Shown: in pieces, positions 36,622-45,301 of the stretch
Position numbering within the stretch: position 1 is the stretch's first letter
Layout: each line of letters begins with the position of its first letter
NCBI RefSeq assembly: GCF_024437745.1
Contig: NZ_JANFNY010000012.1
Span: 11,692-75,691 of the forward strand
Source of the DNA: Roseomonas sp. GC11
Lineage (GTDB): Bacteria; Pseudomonadota; Alphaproteobacteria; Acetobacterales; Acetobacteraceae
Reading direction: 5' to 3'
Length of the DNA stretch: 64,000 bases
Translations under genes and position numbers: made by a program
Notes under the pieces: model-generated
Told to the model about the DNA's origin: nothing
The model's database searches: none
Seen by the model: the letters and a program-made list of their open reading frames with translations, nothing else

Positions 36622-37731
36622 TCACTCCGCCGCCAGCGCCGTTTGGGGCGCGCGGTCGATCTCCGCCCGCCGGCGGGGCAGGGCGTGGGGGTGCTCGGCC
36701 TGCAGCCAGCCGATCATCTTCTCCCGCACCTCGCAGCGCAGGTCGAAGGCGCGCCCGGCATTGCCGGCGCTGACCAGCATGCGCACCTCCATCGTCTCCT
36801 GCCTGAAGTCGGTGACCTGCATGTTCATCACCTTGCCATCCCACAGGCGGGAGCCGCGGGCGATGTCCTCCAGCCGGCGGCGCATCTCGGCGATGGGGGC
36901 GGTGTAGTCGACGTAGAGCATCACCGTGCCGATCAGCGCCGAGCTCTCCCGCGTCCAGTTCTGGAAGGGGTGCTCGATGAAGTAGCTGAGCGGCAGCACC
37001 ATGCGCCGCCAGTCCCACAGCCGGACGACGACATAGGTGGCCGAGATTTCCTCGACATTGCCCCACTCGCCTTCCACGATCACGGCATCCTCCAGCCGGA
37101 TGGGCTGGGTGATGGCGAGCTGGATGCCGGCGATCAGGTTCTTCAGCAGGGGTTGCAGCGCGAGGCCGACGACGAGCCCCGCCGCGCCGGCCGAGGCCAG
37201 CAGCGAGACGCCGTATTGCCGCACGCCGTCGAAGGTCATCAGCGCCGCGGCGGCGGTGACCAGCACCACCAGCGTTGCCGCCACGCGCTGGAGGATGCGC
37301 GACTGCGTGGCGTGCTTGCGGGCCAGGAGGTTGTCCTCCGCCTCCAGCTTGAAGCGGCGGAGATAGACGGTGGTCCAGATGTGCAGCGCCGTCAGCGCCA
37401 CCCAGCCGACCAGCCCGATGAAGCAGATCAGCAGCCCGTGGCGCAGCAGCGCCGTCTGCCCCGGCGTCAGCGGCGCGAAGCCCGCGGCGATCGACAGGCC
37501 GAACACCATGAGCGCGAGCCGCACCGGCCCTTCCGTCCGCTGCACCAGGGAGCGCCAGAACAGGTCCCTCTGTTCCACCAGCCGTGTCAGCAGGCGGTAG
37601 ACGGCGCGGTGCAGGCTCACCGCCGCCAGCACCGCCAGGCCCAGCACCAGCAGGCTTACCGCCCAGTCCGGCGCCCAGGCCAGCGACTGCACGGCCTGCT
37701 GGCCCAGTTCGTCGATCTGTTCGAGCAACAC
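36622..37731 (-). CDS. Mechanosensitive ion channel, MscS family
   Basis: A 369-aa MscS-type channel with about five membrane spans. The last, GVSLLASAGAAGLVVGLALQ then PLLKNLIAGIQLAI, is the Gly/Ala-rich pore helix. The cytoplasmic beta domain follows: RLEDAVIVEGEWGNVEEISATYVVVRLWDWRR and LPLSYFIEHPFQNWTR. It releases solutes on osmotic downshock. The start is taken as GTG (37731) behind AAGGAGAG; the adjacent TTG has better spacing and is an alternative. Longer frames reaching upstream merely read through a family A repeat. Confidence 0.92.
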   Translation of the reverse strand: MLLEQIDELGQQAVQSLAWAPDWAVSLLVLGLAVLAAVSLHRAVYRLLTRLVEQRDLFWRSLVQRTEGPVRLALMVFGLSIAAGFAPLTPGQTALLRHGLLICFIGLVGWVALTALHIWTTVYLRRFKLEAEDNLLARKHATQSRILQRVAATLVVLVTAAAALMTFDGVRQYGVSLLASAGAAGLVVGLALQPLLKNLIAGIQLAITQPIRLEDAVIVEGEWGNVEEISATYVVVRLWDWRRMVLPLSYFIEHPFQNWTRESSALIGTVMLYVDYTAPIAEMRRRLEDIARGSRLWDGKVMNMQVTDFRQETMEVRMLVSAGNAGRAFDLRCEVREKMIGWLQAEHPHALPRRRAEIDRAPQTALAAE

Positions 37732-37817
37732 CCTCTCCTTCTCCCGTGGCCCCGCAGGTGAAGGAGAACGCGGGAAAAGGGGAATGCGTTGCTGAGATAT
37801 TCTTTCGTAAATAAGAA

Positions 37818-37933
37818 TCTTCTTTTTCTGAAGAAAAAGAAGCAAAAAGACTTTTTTAGGCTGCCGCCGTCTCCCGGCACGGCGGGACGCTGAACGGATA
37901 AAAGTTTTTTGGTTCTTTTTTTCAAAAAAGAAC
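37818..37933 (-). repeat. Family A composite repeat, reverse orientation (boxes 3, 2, 1)
   Basis: Box 3 hairpin CTTCTTTTTCTGAAGAAAAAGAAG-type (about 37819-37842), then the asymmetric box 2 (GGCTGCCGCCGTCTCCC...GCGGGACGC), AAAAGTTTTTT and box 1 GGTTCTTTTTTT/AAAAAAGAAC. It lies between the MscS start and the 3' end of the acetyltransferase gene. Confidence 0.8.
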
Positions 37934-37956
37934 GAAATATCTTTATCGAAATTCTT

Positions 37957-38478
37957 TTACCGGGGTGGCGTCTTATCCCCCTGGCCGAGCGGGCGCTGCA
38001 TCAGCACCACATCGAGCCAGCGCCCGGCCTTGTAGCCGGCGGCGCGCAGCAGCCCGGCCTGCCGGAAGCCCAGCGAGAGATGCAGCCCGACGGAGCCGAC
38101 ATTCTCCGAATCGCCGATCACGGCGATCATCTGGCGGAAGCCCGCCGCCTCGGCGCGCGCGATCAGCGCGGCGACCAGCGACTTGCCCAGGCCCTGGCCG
38201 TGCACATCGTGGCGGACGGAGATGAAATCCTCCGCCGCGTGGCGCCAGCCGGCCTGTTCGCGGCAGGCGGTGAGGAAGCCGAAGCCCAGCACTTCCCCCG
38301 CTTCCTCGGCCACCAGCCAGGCCCAGCCATTCCGCTGGATGCGCGCCATGCGGGCGGCCATTTCCGCCTCGGTGGGCGGCACCTCCTCGAAGCTGCCGGT
38401 GCCGTTCAGCACATGGTGCGCGTAGATCGCGGTGATCGCCGGCAGGTCATCCGGGGTGGCGTCACGCAGCAGCGGCAT
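37957..38478 (-). CDS. GNAT N-acetyltransferase, phosphinothricin acetyltransferase-like
   Basis: A 173-aa acetyltransferase closest in pattern to the PAT/YncA group. It opens LLRDATPDDLPAITAIYAHHVLNGTGSFEEVPPT. The acetyl-CoA loop is SVRHDVHGQGLGKSL (H-G-Q-G-L-G), and IAVIGDSENVGSVGLHLSLGFRQAG is the motif B region. Such enzymes acetylate phosphinothricin, methionine sulfoximine or related amino acids. GGAGAG lies before the ATG. Probably monocistronic. Confidence 0.9.
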   Translation of the reverse strand: MPLLRDATPDDLPAITAIYAHHVLNGTGSFEEVPPTEAEMAARMARIQRNGWAWLVAEEAGEVLGFGFLTACREQAGWRHAAEDFISVRHDVHGQGLGKSLVAALIARAEAAGFRQMIAVIGDSENVGSVGLHLSLGFRQAGLLRAAGYKAGRWLDVVLMQRPLGQGDKTPPR

Positions 38479-38594
38479 GCGGTCTCTCCGCGAGGTGGGC
38501 GTTTCTCTGCCACAAGGGGTAGGGACAGCGCGCGCCCACCGCAAGCCACGCGGCGCCGGAAGCCGGCCGGGGCGCGCCCGGCCGGCCGCTTTTT

Positions 38595-39998
38595 TCAGCG
38601 CGTGCGCAGCAGTTCGGGCACGTGCAGCAGGATGAACTCGTTGTCGTCCGCCCGCGTCAGGTGCCGCCCGGCGCTGAAGGGCAGGTTGTTGTCGTTGGCG
38701 ACGATGATGTGCTCCTCATCCACCCGCGCCACATTCTCGATGGTGAGGAAGGGGAAGGCGAAGCGCTCGCGCGGCAGGCTGGCGGCGCGGTCACCCTGGG
38801 TGCGGGCCAGCCCCTCCGGGTCGCGGATGTCGAGCAGGTCGATATAGGCGAGCTTCCTGACGAAGCCCTCCGCATCGGTGGCGCCGAGATCGATGAGGGA
38901 GATGCGCTTCACCCGCGCCGGGGTGGCGAAGCAGCCCGGCGGGTTCTGCCCCGCGGCGCAGGCCAGGGAGGCATCGCCCTCGCCATCGTCGCGCTCGATC
39001 ACCAGGGCGCGGCGCTCGTCGATGAAGTTGAAATCGCCGATGGCGGTGGCGCCGGCGGCGAAGCGGAACTTCAGGCTGCGCCCGGTCCAGGCGGCCCTGG
39101 CGGTGTCGAACTCGATCAGGCGGAGGAATTCGCCTTCCGGCTTGCCCTCGGCCGTCAGCACCGGCTTTTCCAGCAGGGCCCAGAGGCGGCTGCCATCCGG
39201 CGTCATCGCCATGCCCTCATAGCCGCCGGAGCGCTGGGTCTGGAAGGCCACGCCCGCCGCCGGGCTGTTGGGGACGAAGAGGGCCGGGTGGTCCGGGCTG
39301 CGCAGGGCGCGGCCTTCCAGCTGGGTCTCCACCACCTGCTGCACGCGGCCTTCGGCATCGATGCGCAGCAGGAAGGGGCCGAATTCCTCGCCGATCCAGA
39401 AGCCCTGGCCGCCGGGGATGGGCTGGATGCTCTCCAGGTCGAAATCGCCGCCGGTCAGGTAGCGCGCCTCGGTGCCCTCATAGGCGATGCGGAAGGGCAC
39501 GCGGCGGGCGGGGTCGGAGAGGAAGAGGGTACGCTCCACCTTCACCGCGCCGGTGGCGAAGTCGGGGCGGATCTTGTGGACCATCAGCAGCGCGTCGGGG
39601 CTGTTGCGCTTGTTGCCGAAGCCGTTATCCGTCAGCACCCAGTAGGCGCCCGGCTCGCCCTGGACGGGCTTGATGCCGGAGAAGCCCTGCACCGGCTGGC
39701 CGATGAAGGGCAGGCTGATGCCGGTGGGGCGGCCGGCGGGGGCGGGGCCGGTGGTGCCGGGCAGGGTGCCCGGCTGGTCCACGCGGCTGCCTGCGGTGAA
39801 TTTGCCCGACACCATGGCATCGCGCGGCGCATCGGCCGGGGGCAGGGTCATGGTGAAGGCCGGCAGGATGGCGTGGCCGGCCAGGCGGGCCTCCAGCTTC
39901 GCTTCCGGGGTGGGAGCGGGGGCCTGGGCCTGGGCTTGGGCCTGAGCGATGCCGGACAGGCCCAGCAGGGCCGTGGCGGCGAGCAGCAGCGCGCGCAT
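38595..39998 (-). CDS. Exported phytase-like esterase domain protein
   Basis: A 467-aa secreted protein. The signal peptide MRALLLAATALLGLSGIAQA is followed by AQAQAQAPAP. The remainder is the esterase-like activity of phytase domain (beta-propeller), with KPVQGEPGAYWVLTDNGFGNK, GGDFDLESIQPIPGGQGFWIGEEFGPF, SGGYEGMAMTPDGSRLWALLEKP and NVARVDEEHIIVANDNNLPFS. Family members hydrolyse phosphoesters; the true substrate is undefined. It should act in the periplasm or outside. Probably monocistronic. Confidence 0.88.
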   Translation of the reverse strand: MRALLLAATALLGLSGIAQAQAQAQAPAPTPEAKLEARLAGHAILPAFTMTLPPADAPRDAMVSGKFTAGSRVDQPGTLPGTTGPAPAGRPTGISLPFIGQPVQGFSGIKPVQGEPGAYWVLTDNGFGNKRNSPDALLMVHKIRPDFATGAVKVERTLFLSDPARRVPFRIAYEGTEARYLTGGDFDLESIQPIPGGQGFWIGEEFGPFLLRIDAEGRVQQVVETQLEGRALRSPDHPALFVPNSPAAGVAFQTQRSGGYEGMAMTPDGSRLWALLEKPVLTAEGKPEGEFLRLIEFDTARAAWTGRSLKFRFAAGATAIGDFNFIDERRALVIERDDGEGDASLACAAGQNPPGCFATPARVKRISLIDLGATDAEGFVRKLAYIDLLDIRDPEGLARTQGDRAASLPRERFAFPFLTIENVARVDEEHIIVANDNNLPFSAGRHLTRADDNEFILLHVPELLRTR

Positions 39999-40084
39999 GT
40001 GAGTTTCTCCCTTGTCGCGTGCGGCGCTGTTACGGGGTGGGCGTTACCGCTGCTTTACGGAAAATTTACAAAACCAAGGCGGCC

Positions 40085-40225
40085 TCACCGCGCGGCCTGA
40101 TGCCGCAGATAGGCGAGCAGGGTGCCGCTTTGCAGCGTCTGCACGCCTCCTGGCAGTTCCAGCCGCAATTCCGCGGCCGCGCCCCCGCTTGGCAGCCCCG
40201 CCACCATGGCGAGGGCCGTGCCCAT
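40085..40225 (-). pseudogene. Possible small gene or 3' remnant of a gene
   Basis: An open frame of 46 aa from an ATG at 40225 (begins MGTALAMVAGLPSGG, ends LLAYLRHQAAR). It lies between the 3' end of a GNAT gene plus a family A box and the start of the phytase-like gene. The composition is protein-like, but I recognise no family. The frame is open upstream through the repeat, so it may be the tail of a gene whose front was lost at the repeat. Low confidence. Confidence 0.25.
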
Positions 40226-40244
40226 CCTGGCGCGCTGCTTTCTG

Positions 40245-40281
40245 GAAAAAGTTTTTTGGTTCTTTTTTCCAAAAAAGAACC
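40245..40281. repeat. Family A repeat, box 1 only
   Basis: AAAAAGTTTTTT followed by the hairpin GGTTCTTTTTT-CC-AAAAAAGAACC. Boxes 2 and 3 are absent. It ends 17 nt from the stop codon of the GNAT gene on the minus strand. Confidence 0.78.
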
Positions 40282-40298
40282 TTTCTCCCTCCCCTCCC

Positions 40299-41027
40299 TT
40301 ACCCCGGCGCGGCGCGCAGCGCGGTGCGGGCCACGCCGTGATGGTCGAAATTCTCATCGGCCAGCCAGGCGGCGATGGCGTCGCGCCGGGCGGGCCATTC
40401 GTCTTCGAGGATGGAGAAGAAGGCGGTGTCGCGCCGCCGCCCCTTCACCACCAGATGGGCGCGCAGCGTGCCTTCATAGGTGAAGCCCAGGCGCTGCGCG
40501 GCGCGGCGGGAGGGGGCGTTCAGCGCGTTGCACTTCCAGACGAGGCGGCGGTAGCCGAGATCGTCCATGGCGTGGCGCATCAGCAGGAACATGGCCTCGG
40601 TGGCGGCGCGGCTGCGCTGCATGCGGGGCGAGAACCAGATATGCCCCAGTTCGATGGCGGCGTTGGCGGGCTGGATCTCCATCAGCGTCAGCCAGCCGGA
40701 GGCGAGGCCGGAGACATGCGGGCGCACCGCCCAGGCCATCGGGTCGTGGGTGGTGGCGAAGCCGGCGAGGAAGCGGCGGAAGGCGCCTTCATCGGGGAAG
40801 GGCCCGTATCCCATATAGGCCCAGCTGTCTGTTGCCCCCTGGGTGGCCTGCCAGAGTTCTTCCGCGTGGCGCAGGCCGAGCGGCTCCAGCGTCACGGCCG
40901 TGCCGCGGTGGGGCAGGCGGGCGGGCAGGGGGCGGGGGGTGGCGTCCACCTCGGGCCCCACGGGTGGGGTCGTCGCGGGCGGAGGGGCGGCGGGCGGGAG
41001 GGGTGTGGCGTCGGCGGGCGCTGTCAT
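40299..41027 (-). CDS. GNAT N-acetyltransferase, RimJ/RimL type
   Basis: A 242-aa acetyltransferase with a disordered N-terminus of about 45 residues (Pro, Ala, Thr rich). The conserved domain then has VTLEPLGLRHAEELWQAT, MEIQPANAAIELGHIWFSP, RSRAATEAMFLLMRHAMDDLGYRRLVWKCNALNAPSRRAAQRLGFTYEG and AFFSILEDEWP. This is the RimJ/RimL-like pattern that acetylates ribosomal-protein termini or small molecules. The ATG at 41027 has a weak ribosome binding site. It is divergent from fpr. Confidence 0.9.
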   Translation of the reverse strand: MTAPADATPLPPAAPPPATTPPVGPEVDATPRPLPARLPHRGTAVTLEPLGLRHAEELWQATQGATDSWAYMGYGPFPDEGAFRRFLAGFATTHDPMAWAVRPHVSGLASGWLTLMEIQPANAAIELGHIWFSPRMQRSRAATEAMFLLMRHAMDDLGYRRLVWKCNALNAPSRRAAQRLGFTYEGTLRAHLVVKGRRRDTAFFSILEDEWPARRDAIAAWLADENFDHHGVARTALRAAPG

Positions 41028-41137
41028 GATAGGCCCAGGCTGGACCTGAAACCCGACGCCGCGCAAGCCGTCCGCCTGCCCCACTTCCTCCCCGGGAAGC
41101 GCTTGTTCCGCGCCCAGCCGAGACGATCTCTCCCGCC

Positions 41138-41929
41138 ATGAACGCACCCGCACCCAACGCCGCCTATTTCGCCGAGACGGTTCTCTCCGTGCACCACTGG
41201 ACGGACCGGCTCTTCTCCTTCCGCTGCACGCGCGATGCCGCCTTCCGCTTCCAGGCCGGGCAATTCGCGATGATCGGGCTGATGGTGGAGGGCAAGCCGC
41301 TGGTGCGCGCCTATTCCATGGCTTCCGCGCCCTATGAGGAGGATCTGGAATTCCTCTCCATCAAGGTGCAGGACGGGCCGCTGACCAGCCGCCTCCAGCA
41401 TATCCAGCCGGGGGACAAGGTGCTGATCGGCCGCAAGGCGGTGGGCACGCTGGTGCCGGACAGCCTGCTGCCCGGCCGCACCCTGTGGATGTTCGGCACC
41501 GGCACGGGCCTCGCCCCCTTCATGTCCCTGGTGAAGGAGCCGGAGGTCTATGACCGCTTCGAGCGCGTCGTCCTCGTCCATGGCGTGCGCCAGGTGGCGG
41601 AACTGGCCTACCACGACTGGCTGAGCCAGGACCTGCCGAACCACGAGCTGCTGGGCGAGCTGGTGCGGGACAAGCTGCTCTACTACCCCACCGTGACGCG
41701 GGAGCCCTTCCGCAACCAGGGCCGCGTCAACGAGCTGCTGGAGAGCGGCAAGCTGGCCGCCGATCTCGGCCTGCCGCCCTTTTCCGTGGAGCAGGACCGC
41801 GTGATGCTCTGCGGCAGCCCGGAGATGCTGGTTTCCATGCGTGCCCTGCTGGAGGGGCGCGGCTTCACCGAGGGGGCCAATAACCGCCCCGGCCACTACG
41901 TCGTCGAAAAGGCCTTCGTCGAGAAATAA
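41138..41929 (+). CDS. fpr: Ferredoxin/flavodoxin-NADP+ reductase
   Basis: FAD-containing reductase of 263 aa. The FAD site is VRAYSMASAPYEEDLEFLSI. The NADP site is GTGTGLAPFMSL, and VMLCGSPEMLVSMRALLEGRG is the nicotinamide-binding end. The C-terminus YVVEKAFVEK is typical of bacterial subclass II Fpr. It shuttles electrons between NADPH and ferredoxin or flavodoxin, often for oxidative-stress and Fe-S repair. The ribosome binding site is weak. Single gene. Confidence 0.95.
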   Translation: MNAPAPNAAYFAETVLSVHHWTDRLFSFRCTRDAAFRFQAGQFAMIGLMVEGKPLVRAYSMASAPYEEDLEFLSIKVQDGPLTSRLQHIQPGDKVLIGRKAVGTLVPDSLLPGRTLWMFGTGTGLAPFMSLVKEPEVYDRFERVVLVHGVRQVAELAYHDWLSQDLPNHELLGELVRDKLLYYPTVTREPFRNQGRVNELLESGKLAADLGLPPFSVEQDRVMLCGSPEMLVSMRALLEGRGFTEGANNRPGHYVVEKAFVEK

Positions 41930-42081
41930 TCCTGCCCGCGGCCGGCCCAGCTCAGGGTGGCGGCGCCTGGGCGCAAAACTTTGTTGCTTCAGCCGCCGGG
42001 ACTGAAACGTGGTGGGCTGTTAGCGTTTCCGTCAGGACGCCGGTGAATTTTGTTCAGCGGCTTATGAGGAAAGGAAGAGTC

Positions 42082-42444
42082 ATGCGCAAAATGCTGATGC
42101 TGGGCGCGGGGATGCTGGTGCTGGGCATGGCCGGGCTGGCCGTGGCGCAGCCCGCGCCGCAGCCGGGCGGCCAGCCGCCCGCCCCTGGTGCTGCCCCTGG
42201 CGCCGAGCGCCCGATGCCGCCGGAAGGCGGGCCGCGTGGCCCCGGGCCGCATGGCTTCGGCCCCCGCATGGGTATGCCCGGGCCGCACGGCATGATGCCG
42301 CCGCCGCCCTCCAAGGCCGCCTCTTTCCGGCTGGAGCGGGGGGATGCCTCCATCACCATCCGCTGCGCCGAGAATGAATCCACCCAGGCCTGCGTGACGG
42401 CGGCCTCCGCCCTGCTCGACAAGATGAGCGCGGTGGCAAAGTAA
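42082..42444 (+). CDS. Small exported protein of unknown function
   Basis: A 120-aa protein. Signal peptide MRKMLMLGAGMLVLGMAGLAVAQ is followed by a Pro/Gly/Met/His-rich low-complexity stretch (residues about 25-80, with PHGFGPRMGMPGPHGMMPPPP). A short folded end contains two Cys (RCAENESTQACVTAASALLDKM). The Met/His-rich part could bind copper or another metal, but this is only suggested by composition. AGGAAGAG precedes the ATG. Confidence 0.78.
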   Translation: MRKMLMLGAGMLVLGMAGLAVAQPAPQPGGQPPAPGAAPGAERPMPPEGGPRGPGPHGFGPRMGMPGPHGMMPPPPSKAASFRLERGDASITIRCAENESTQACVTAASALLDKMSAVAK

Positions 42445-42454
42445 TTTTTTGAAT

Positions 42455-42573
42455 ATCTTCTTTTTCTGAAGAAAAAGAAGCAAAAAGACTTTTTCCGTCT
42501 GGCGTCCCGCCTCAGGCCTGAGGCGGGACGCTATCTGAGAGAAGGTTTTTGGTTCTTTTTTTCAAAAAAGAAC
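42455..42573 (-). repeat. Family A composite repeat, reverse orientation (boxes 3, 2, 1)
   Basis: Box 3 CTTCTTTTTCTG/AAGAAAAAGAAG, box 2 in its symmetric form (GGCGTCCCGCC, TCAGGCCTGA, GGCGGGACGC), AAGGTTTTT, then box 1 GGTTCTTTTT/AAAAAAGAAC. It starts about 10 nt after the stop of the small exported protein. Confidence 0.82.
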
Positions 42574-42715
42574 ATCCATTTATTTCTCCTTCGCATCGCA
42601 GCAAAAAACCGCGCCGGGCTTGATCCCCGTCAATGTCCTGCCCCGCCCCGGGCGGCAGGATGCGCCGCAGGCCGGGCCGGCAACGGACCCTGCCCTGGAT
42701 CGCGAAGGATCAACC

Positions 42716-44221
42716 ATGTCTGCCGCCCCGCATCCGGTTGCCCCGATTGTCTCCGCCCCGGAGCCCAGTTCGAACCGGAAATTCGCCTTTCTCCTGCTGG
42801 CCCTGGCGCTTTATGGGCTGGTGCTGCTGTTGCCGACGCCGGCGGGGCTGACGCCCTCCGGGCAGGTGTCGCTGGCGCTGCTGGCGCTGGTCATCACGCT
42901 GTGGATCAGCGAGTGCGTCTCGCCCGCCAACAGCGCCGTCATCCTCACCGGCATGGCCGTGCTGGGGCTGATGGGCAAGCCGCTGACCGCCGGCGCCAAG
43001 CCCATGACCTCGACCGACGCGCTGACGGTCATGCTGGGCGGCTTCTCCTCCACCGCCGTGCTGCTGGTGGCGGCCGCCCTCTTCCTGGCGGTGGCGCTGA
43101 AGCACACCGGGCTGGACCGCCGCGTCGCCCTGCTGGTGATGAGCAAGGTGGGCATCTCCCCCGCCCGGCTGACGCTGGGGGCGATGCTGGTGGGCTTCGT
43201 GCTGGCGCTCTTCATCCCCTCGGCCACGGCGCGGGTGGGCGCGGTCATTCCCATCATGGTGGGCATCACCGCGGCGCTCGGCCTGCCAGTGGGCAGCACC
43301 CTCGGCGCCACGCTGATGGTGGTGACGGCGCAGGCCTGCTCCATCTTCAACATGGCGGTGAAGACCGGCGCGGCGCAGAACCTGATCAGCCTGAACTTCA
43401 TGCAGGGCGCCTATGGCCACAGCGTGACCTGGGGCGAGTGGTTCATCACCGCGCTGCCCTTCACCCTGGGCATGAGCGTGGTGCTGTTCCTTGTCTCGCT
43501 CTGGCTGCTGCGGCCTGAGGTGCCGGCGAAGGAGGAGGCCGCCGCCAAGCTGCGCGAGCAGCTCGCCGCCCTTGGCCCCGTCACCGCGCCGGAGAAGCGG
43601 CTGATCGGCGTGGCGGTGCTGCTGCTGTTCATGTGGTCCACCGAGGGCTCGCTGCACCCCTTCGACACCACCACCACCACCCAGATCGGCATCGCCCTGC
43701 TGCTGATGCCCAAGTTCGGCGTCATGCACTGGGCGCAGGCGGAAAAGCTGGTGCCCTGGGGCACGGTGGTGCTGTTCGCCGCCTCCATCTCGCTCGGCAC
43801 GCTGCTGGCGCGCACCGGCGCCGCCGGCTGGCTGGCGCAGCAGACCCTGGGGCAGCTTGGCCTCGACGGGCTGCCGGTGGTGGCGGTGGTGGGCGCGCTG
43901 TCGCTGTTCAGCATCGTGCTGCATCTCGGCTTCGCCTCGGCCACCGGGCTGGCCAGCACGCTGATCCCCATTTTCATCGCCTTCAGCCAGACCCTGCCGG
44001 TGTCGAAGGAAACCGGCTTCGGCATCGTGCTGATCCAGAGCCTGGTGGTCTCCTTCGGCTTCATCCTGCCGACCAACGCGCCGCAGAACATGCTGTGCTA
44101 CGGCACCGGCGCCTTCTCGATGGCGCAGTTCGCCAAGGTCGGGCTGGTGGTGACGGTGGCGGGCTATCTGCTGATCCTGCTCTTCTCCGCCACCCTCTGG
44201 CCGATGATGGGAGTGCTGTGA
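42716..44221 (+). CDS. SLC13/DASS-family anion permease
   Basis: A 501-aa sodium-coupled or exchange carrier of the divalent-anion symporter family, about 11-12 spans. Signature parts are LWISECVSPANSAVILTGMAVLGL, MLGGFSSTAVLLVAAALFLAVALKHTGLDRR, LVGFVLALFIPSATARVGAVIPIM and FILPTNAPQNMLCYGTGAFSM (the substrate-binding SNT-like repeat appears as SAT and TNAP). Substrates in the family are dicarboxylates, citrate, tartrate or sulfate. GAAGGA lies before the ATG. A lactate/malate dehydrogenase gene begins 1 nt after its stop, hinting that a 2-hydroxyacid or dicarboxylate is carried. Confidence 0.92.
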   Translation: MSAAPHPVAPIVSAPEPSSNRKFAFLLLALALYGLVLLLPTPAGLTPSGQVSLALLALVITLWISECVSPANSAVILTGMAVLGLMGKPLTAGAKPMTSTDALTVMLGGFSSTAVLLVAAALFLAVALKHTGLDRRVALLVMSKVGISPARLTLGAMLVGFVLALFIPSATARVGAVIPIMVGITAALGLPVGSTLGATLMVVTAQACSIFNMAVKTGAAQNLISLNFMQGAYGHSVTWGEWFITALPFTLGMSVVLFLVSLWLLRPEVPAKEEAAAKLREQLAALGPVTAPEKRLIGVAVLLLFMWSTEGSLHPFDTTTTTQIGIALLLMPKFGVMHWAQAEKLVPWGTVVLFAASISLGTLLARTGAAGWLAQQTLGQLGLDGLPVVAVVGALSLFSIVLHLGFASATGLASTLIPIFIAFSQTLPVSKETGFGIVLIQSLVVSFGFILPTNAPQNMLCYGTGAFSMAQFAKVGLVVTVAGYLLILLFSATLWPMMGVL

Positions 44222-44222
44222 G

Positions 44223-45185
44223 ATGGGTGCGCGGATTGGCGTGATCGGCGCGGGGCAGGTGGGTGCGGCGGCGAGCTATCTGCTCTCCGCCACCCCCGGT
44301 GTCAGTGAGATCGTGCTGGTGGATCTCGACCCCGCGCGCGCCGCGGGGGAGGCCGCCGATATCGGCCATGCCGCCGCCTTCGGCACGGCCGCGCGGGTGC
44401 GGGAGGGCGGCTATGCCGACCTCGCCGGCGCGGCGCTGGTGGTGGTGACGGCGGGCGCCAGCCTGAAGCCCGGCCAGACGCGGCTGGAACTGCTGCACCA
44501 GAATATCCGCATCGTCGGGCATATCGTGGAGCAGGTGCTGAAGGCAGCGCCGGAGACCATCCTGCTCTTCGCCACCAACCCGGTGGATGTGATGCCGGCC
44601 ATTGCCGTGCAGCATTTCGGCGTGGCGCCGGGGCGGGCCATCGGCACCGGCTGCACGCTGGATTCCATCCGCTTCCGCGACCGGCTGGCGCACCACCTGG
44701 AGGTCTCCCCGGGTTCCGTCCACGCCTATGTGCTGGGCGAGCACGGGGATTCGGAGGTGCTGCACTGGTCCAGCGCGCAGGTGGGCGGCGTGCCCATCCT
44801 GGACTTCGCCGCGCAGTGCGGCCGGCCGATCGATGCCGCGCTGCGCCGGCAGATCGCCGAGGATGTCCGCACCGCCGCCTATCGCATCAAGGCGGGCAAG
44901 GGCGTTTCCAATTTCGGCATTGGCGGCTGCATCGCGCGGCTGGTGCGCGCCATCCTGATGGATGAGCGCGGGGTGTTCAGCGTCTCCACCTTCCTGCCCG
45001 AACTGATGGGGGTGGAACAGACCTGTGTCTCCCTGCCGCATGTGCTGGGCAGCGCCGGGGCCTCGGCCGCCTTCCTGCCGCCGCTCGACGCCGCCGAGGC
45101 GGCGGCGCTGCGCGCCAGCGCGGCGGTGCTGGCGGAGACCATCGCGGACGGGATGAAGGTTCTGGCAGGCGGCTCCGCCCCCTGA
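44223..45185 (+). CDS. L-lactate/malate dehydrogenase-family 2-hydroxyacid dehydrogenase
   Basis: A 320-aa NAD-dependent dehydrogenase. The Rossmann motif is IGVIGAGQVGAAASYLL, with Asp at the end of strand 2 (LVDLD) selecting NAD. The catalytic His is in LGEHGDSEVLHWS, and FATNPVDVMPAIA and GTGCTLDSIRFRDRLA match the family. At the substrate-discriminating position after TAGA the sequence is SLKPGQTR. LDH usually has Gln and MDH Arg there; here it is Leu. The substrate may thus be a larger, apolar 2-oxoacid. Coupled to the DASS permease gene. Confidence 0.9.
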   Translation: MGARIGVIGAGQVGAAASYLLSATPGVSEIVLVDLDPARAAGEAADIGHAAAFGTAARVREGGYADLAGAALVVVTAGASLKPGQTRLELLHQNIRIVGHIVEQVLKAAPETILLFATNPVDVMPAIAVQHFGVAPGRAIGTGCTLDSIRFRDRLAHHLEVSPGSVHAYVLGEHGDSEVLHWSSAQVGGVPILDFAAQCGRPIDAALRRQIAEDVRTAAYRIKAGKGVSNFGIGGCIARLVRAILMDERGVFSVSTFLPELMGVEQTCVSLPHVLGSAGASAAFLPPLDAAEAAALRASAAVLAETIADGMKVLAGGSAP

Positions 45186-45201
45186 CCCCCCGCCATCCGT
45201 G

Positions 45202-45288
45202 AAGCGTCCCGCCTGGACGGGAGACGGCGGCAGCCTGACAGAAAAAAGATGGGGGTCCGGGGGAATTCATTCCCCCGGATTCTTTTTT
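45202..45288 (+). terminator. Family B terminator after the lactate/malate dehydrogenase gene
   Basis: A box 2-type segment (GCGTCCCGCC...GGGAGACGGCGGCAGCC), then GTCCGGGGGAA-TTCA-TTCCCCCGGAT (45255-45280) and TCTTTTTT. It lies between convergent genes. Nearly identical in layout to the copies at 20033 and 62667. Confidence 0.85.
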
Positions 45289-45301
45289 CGGTTGGCTTTT
45301 T

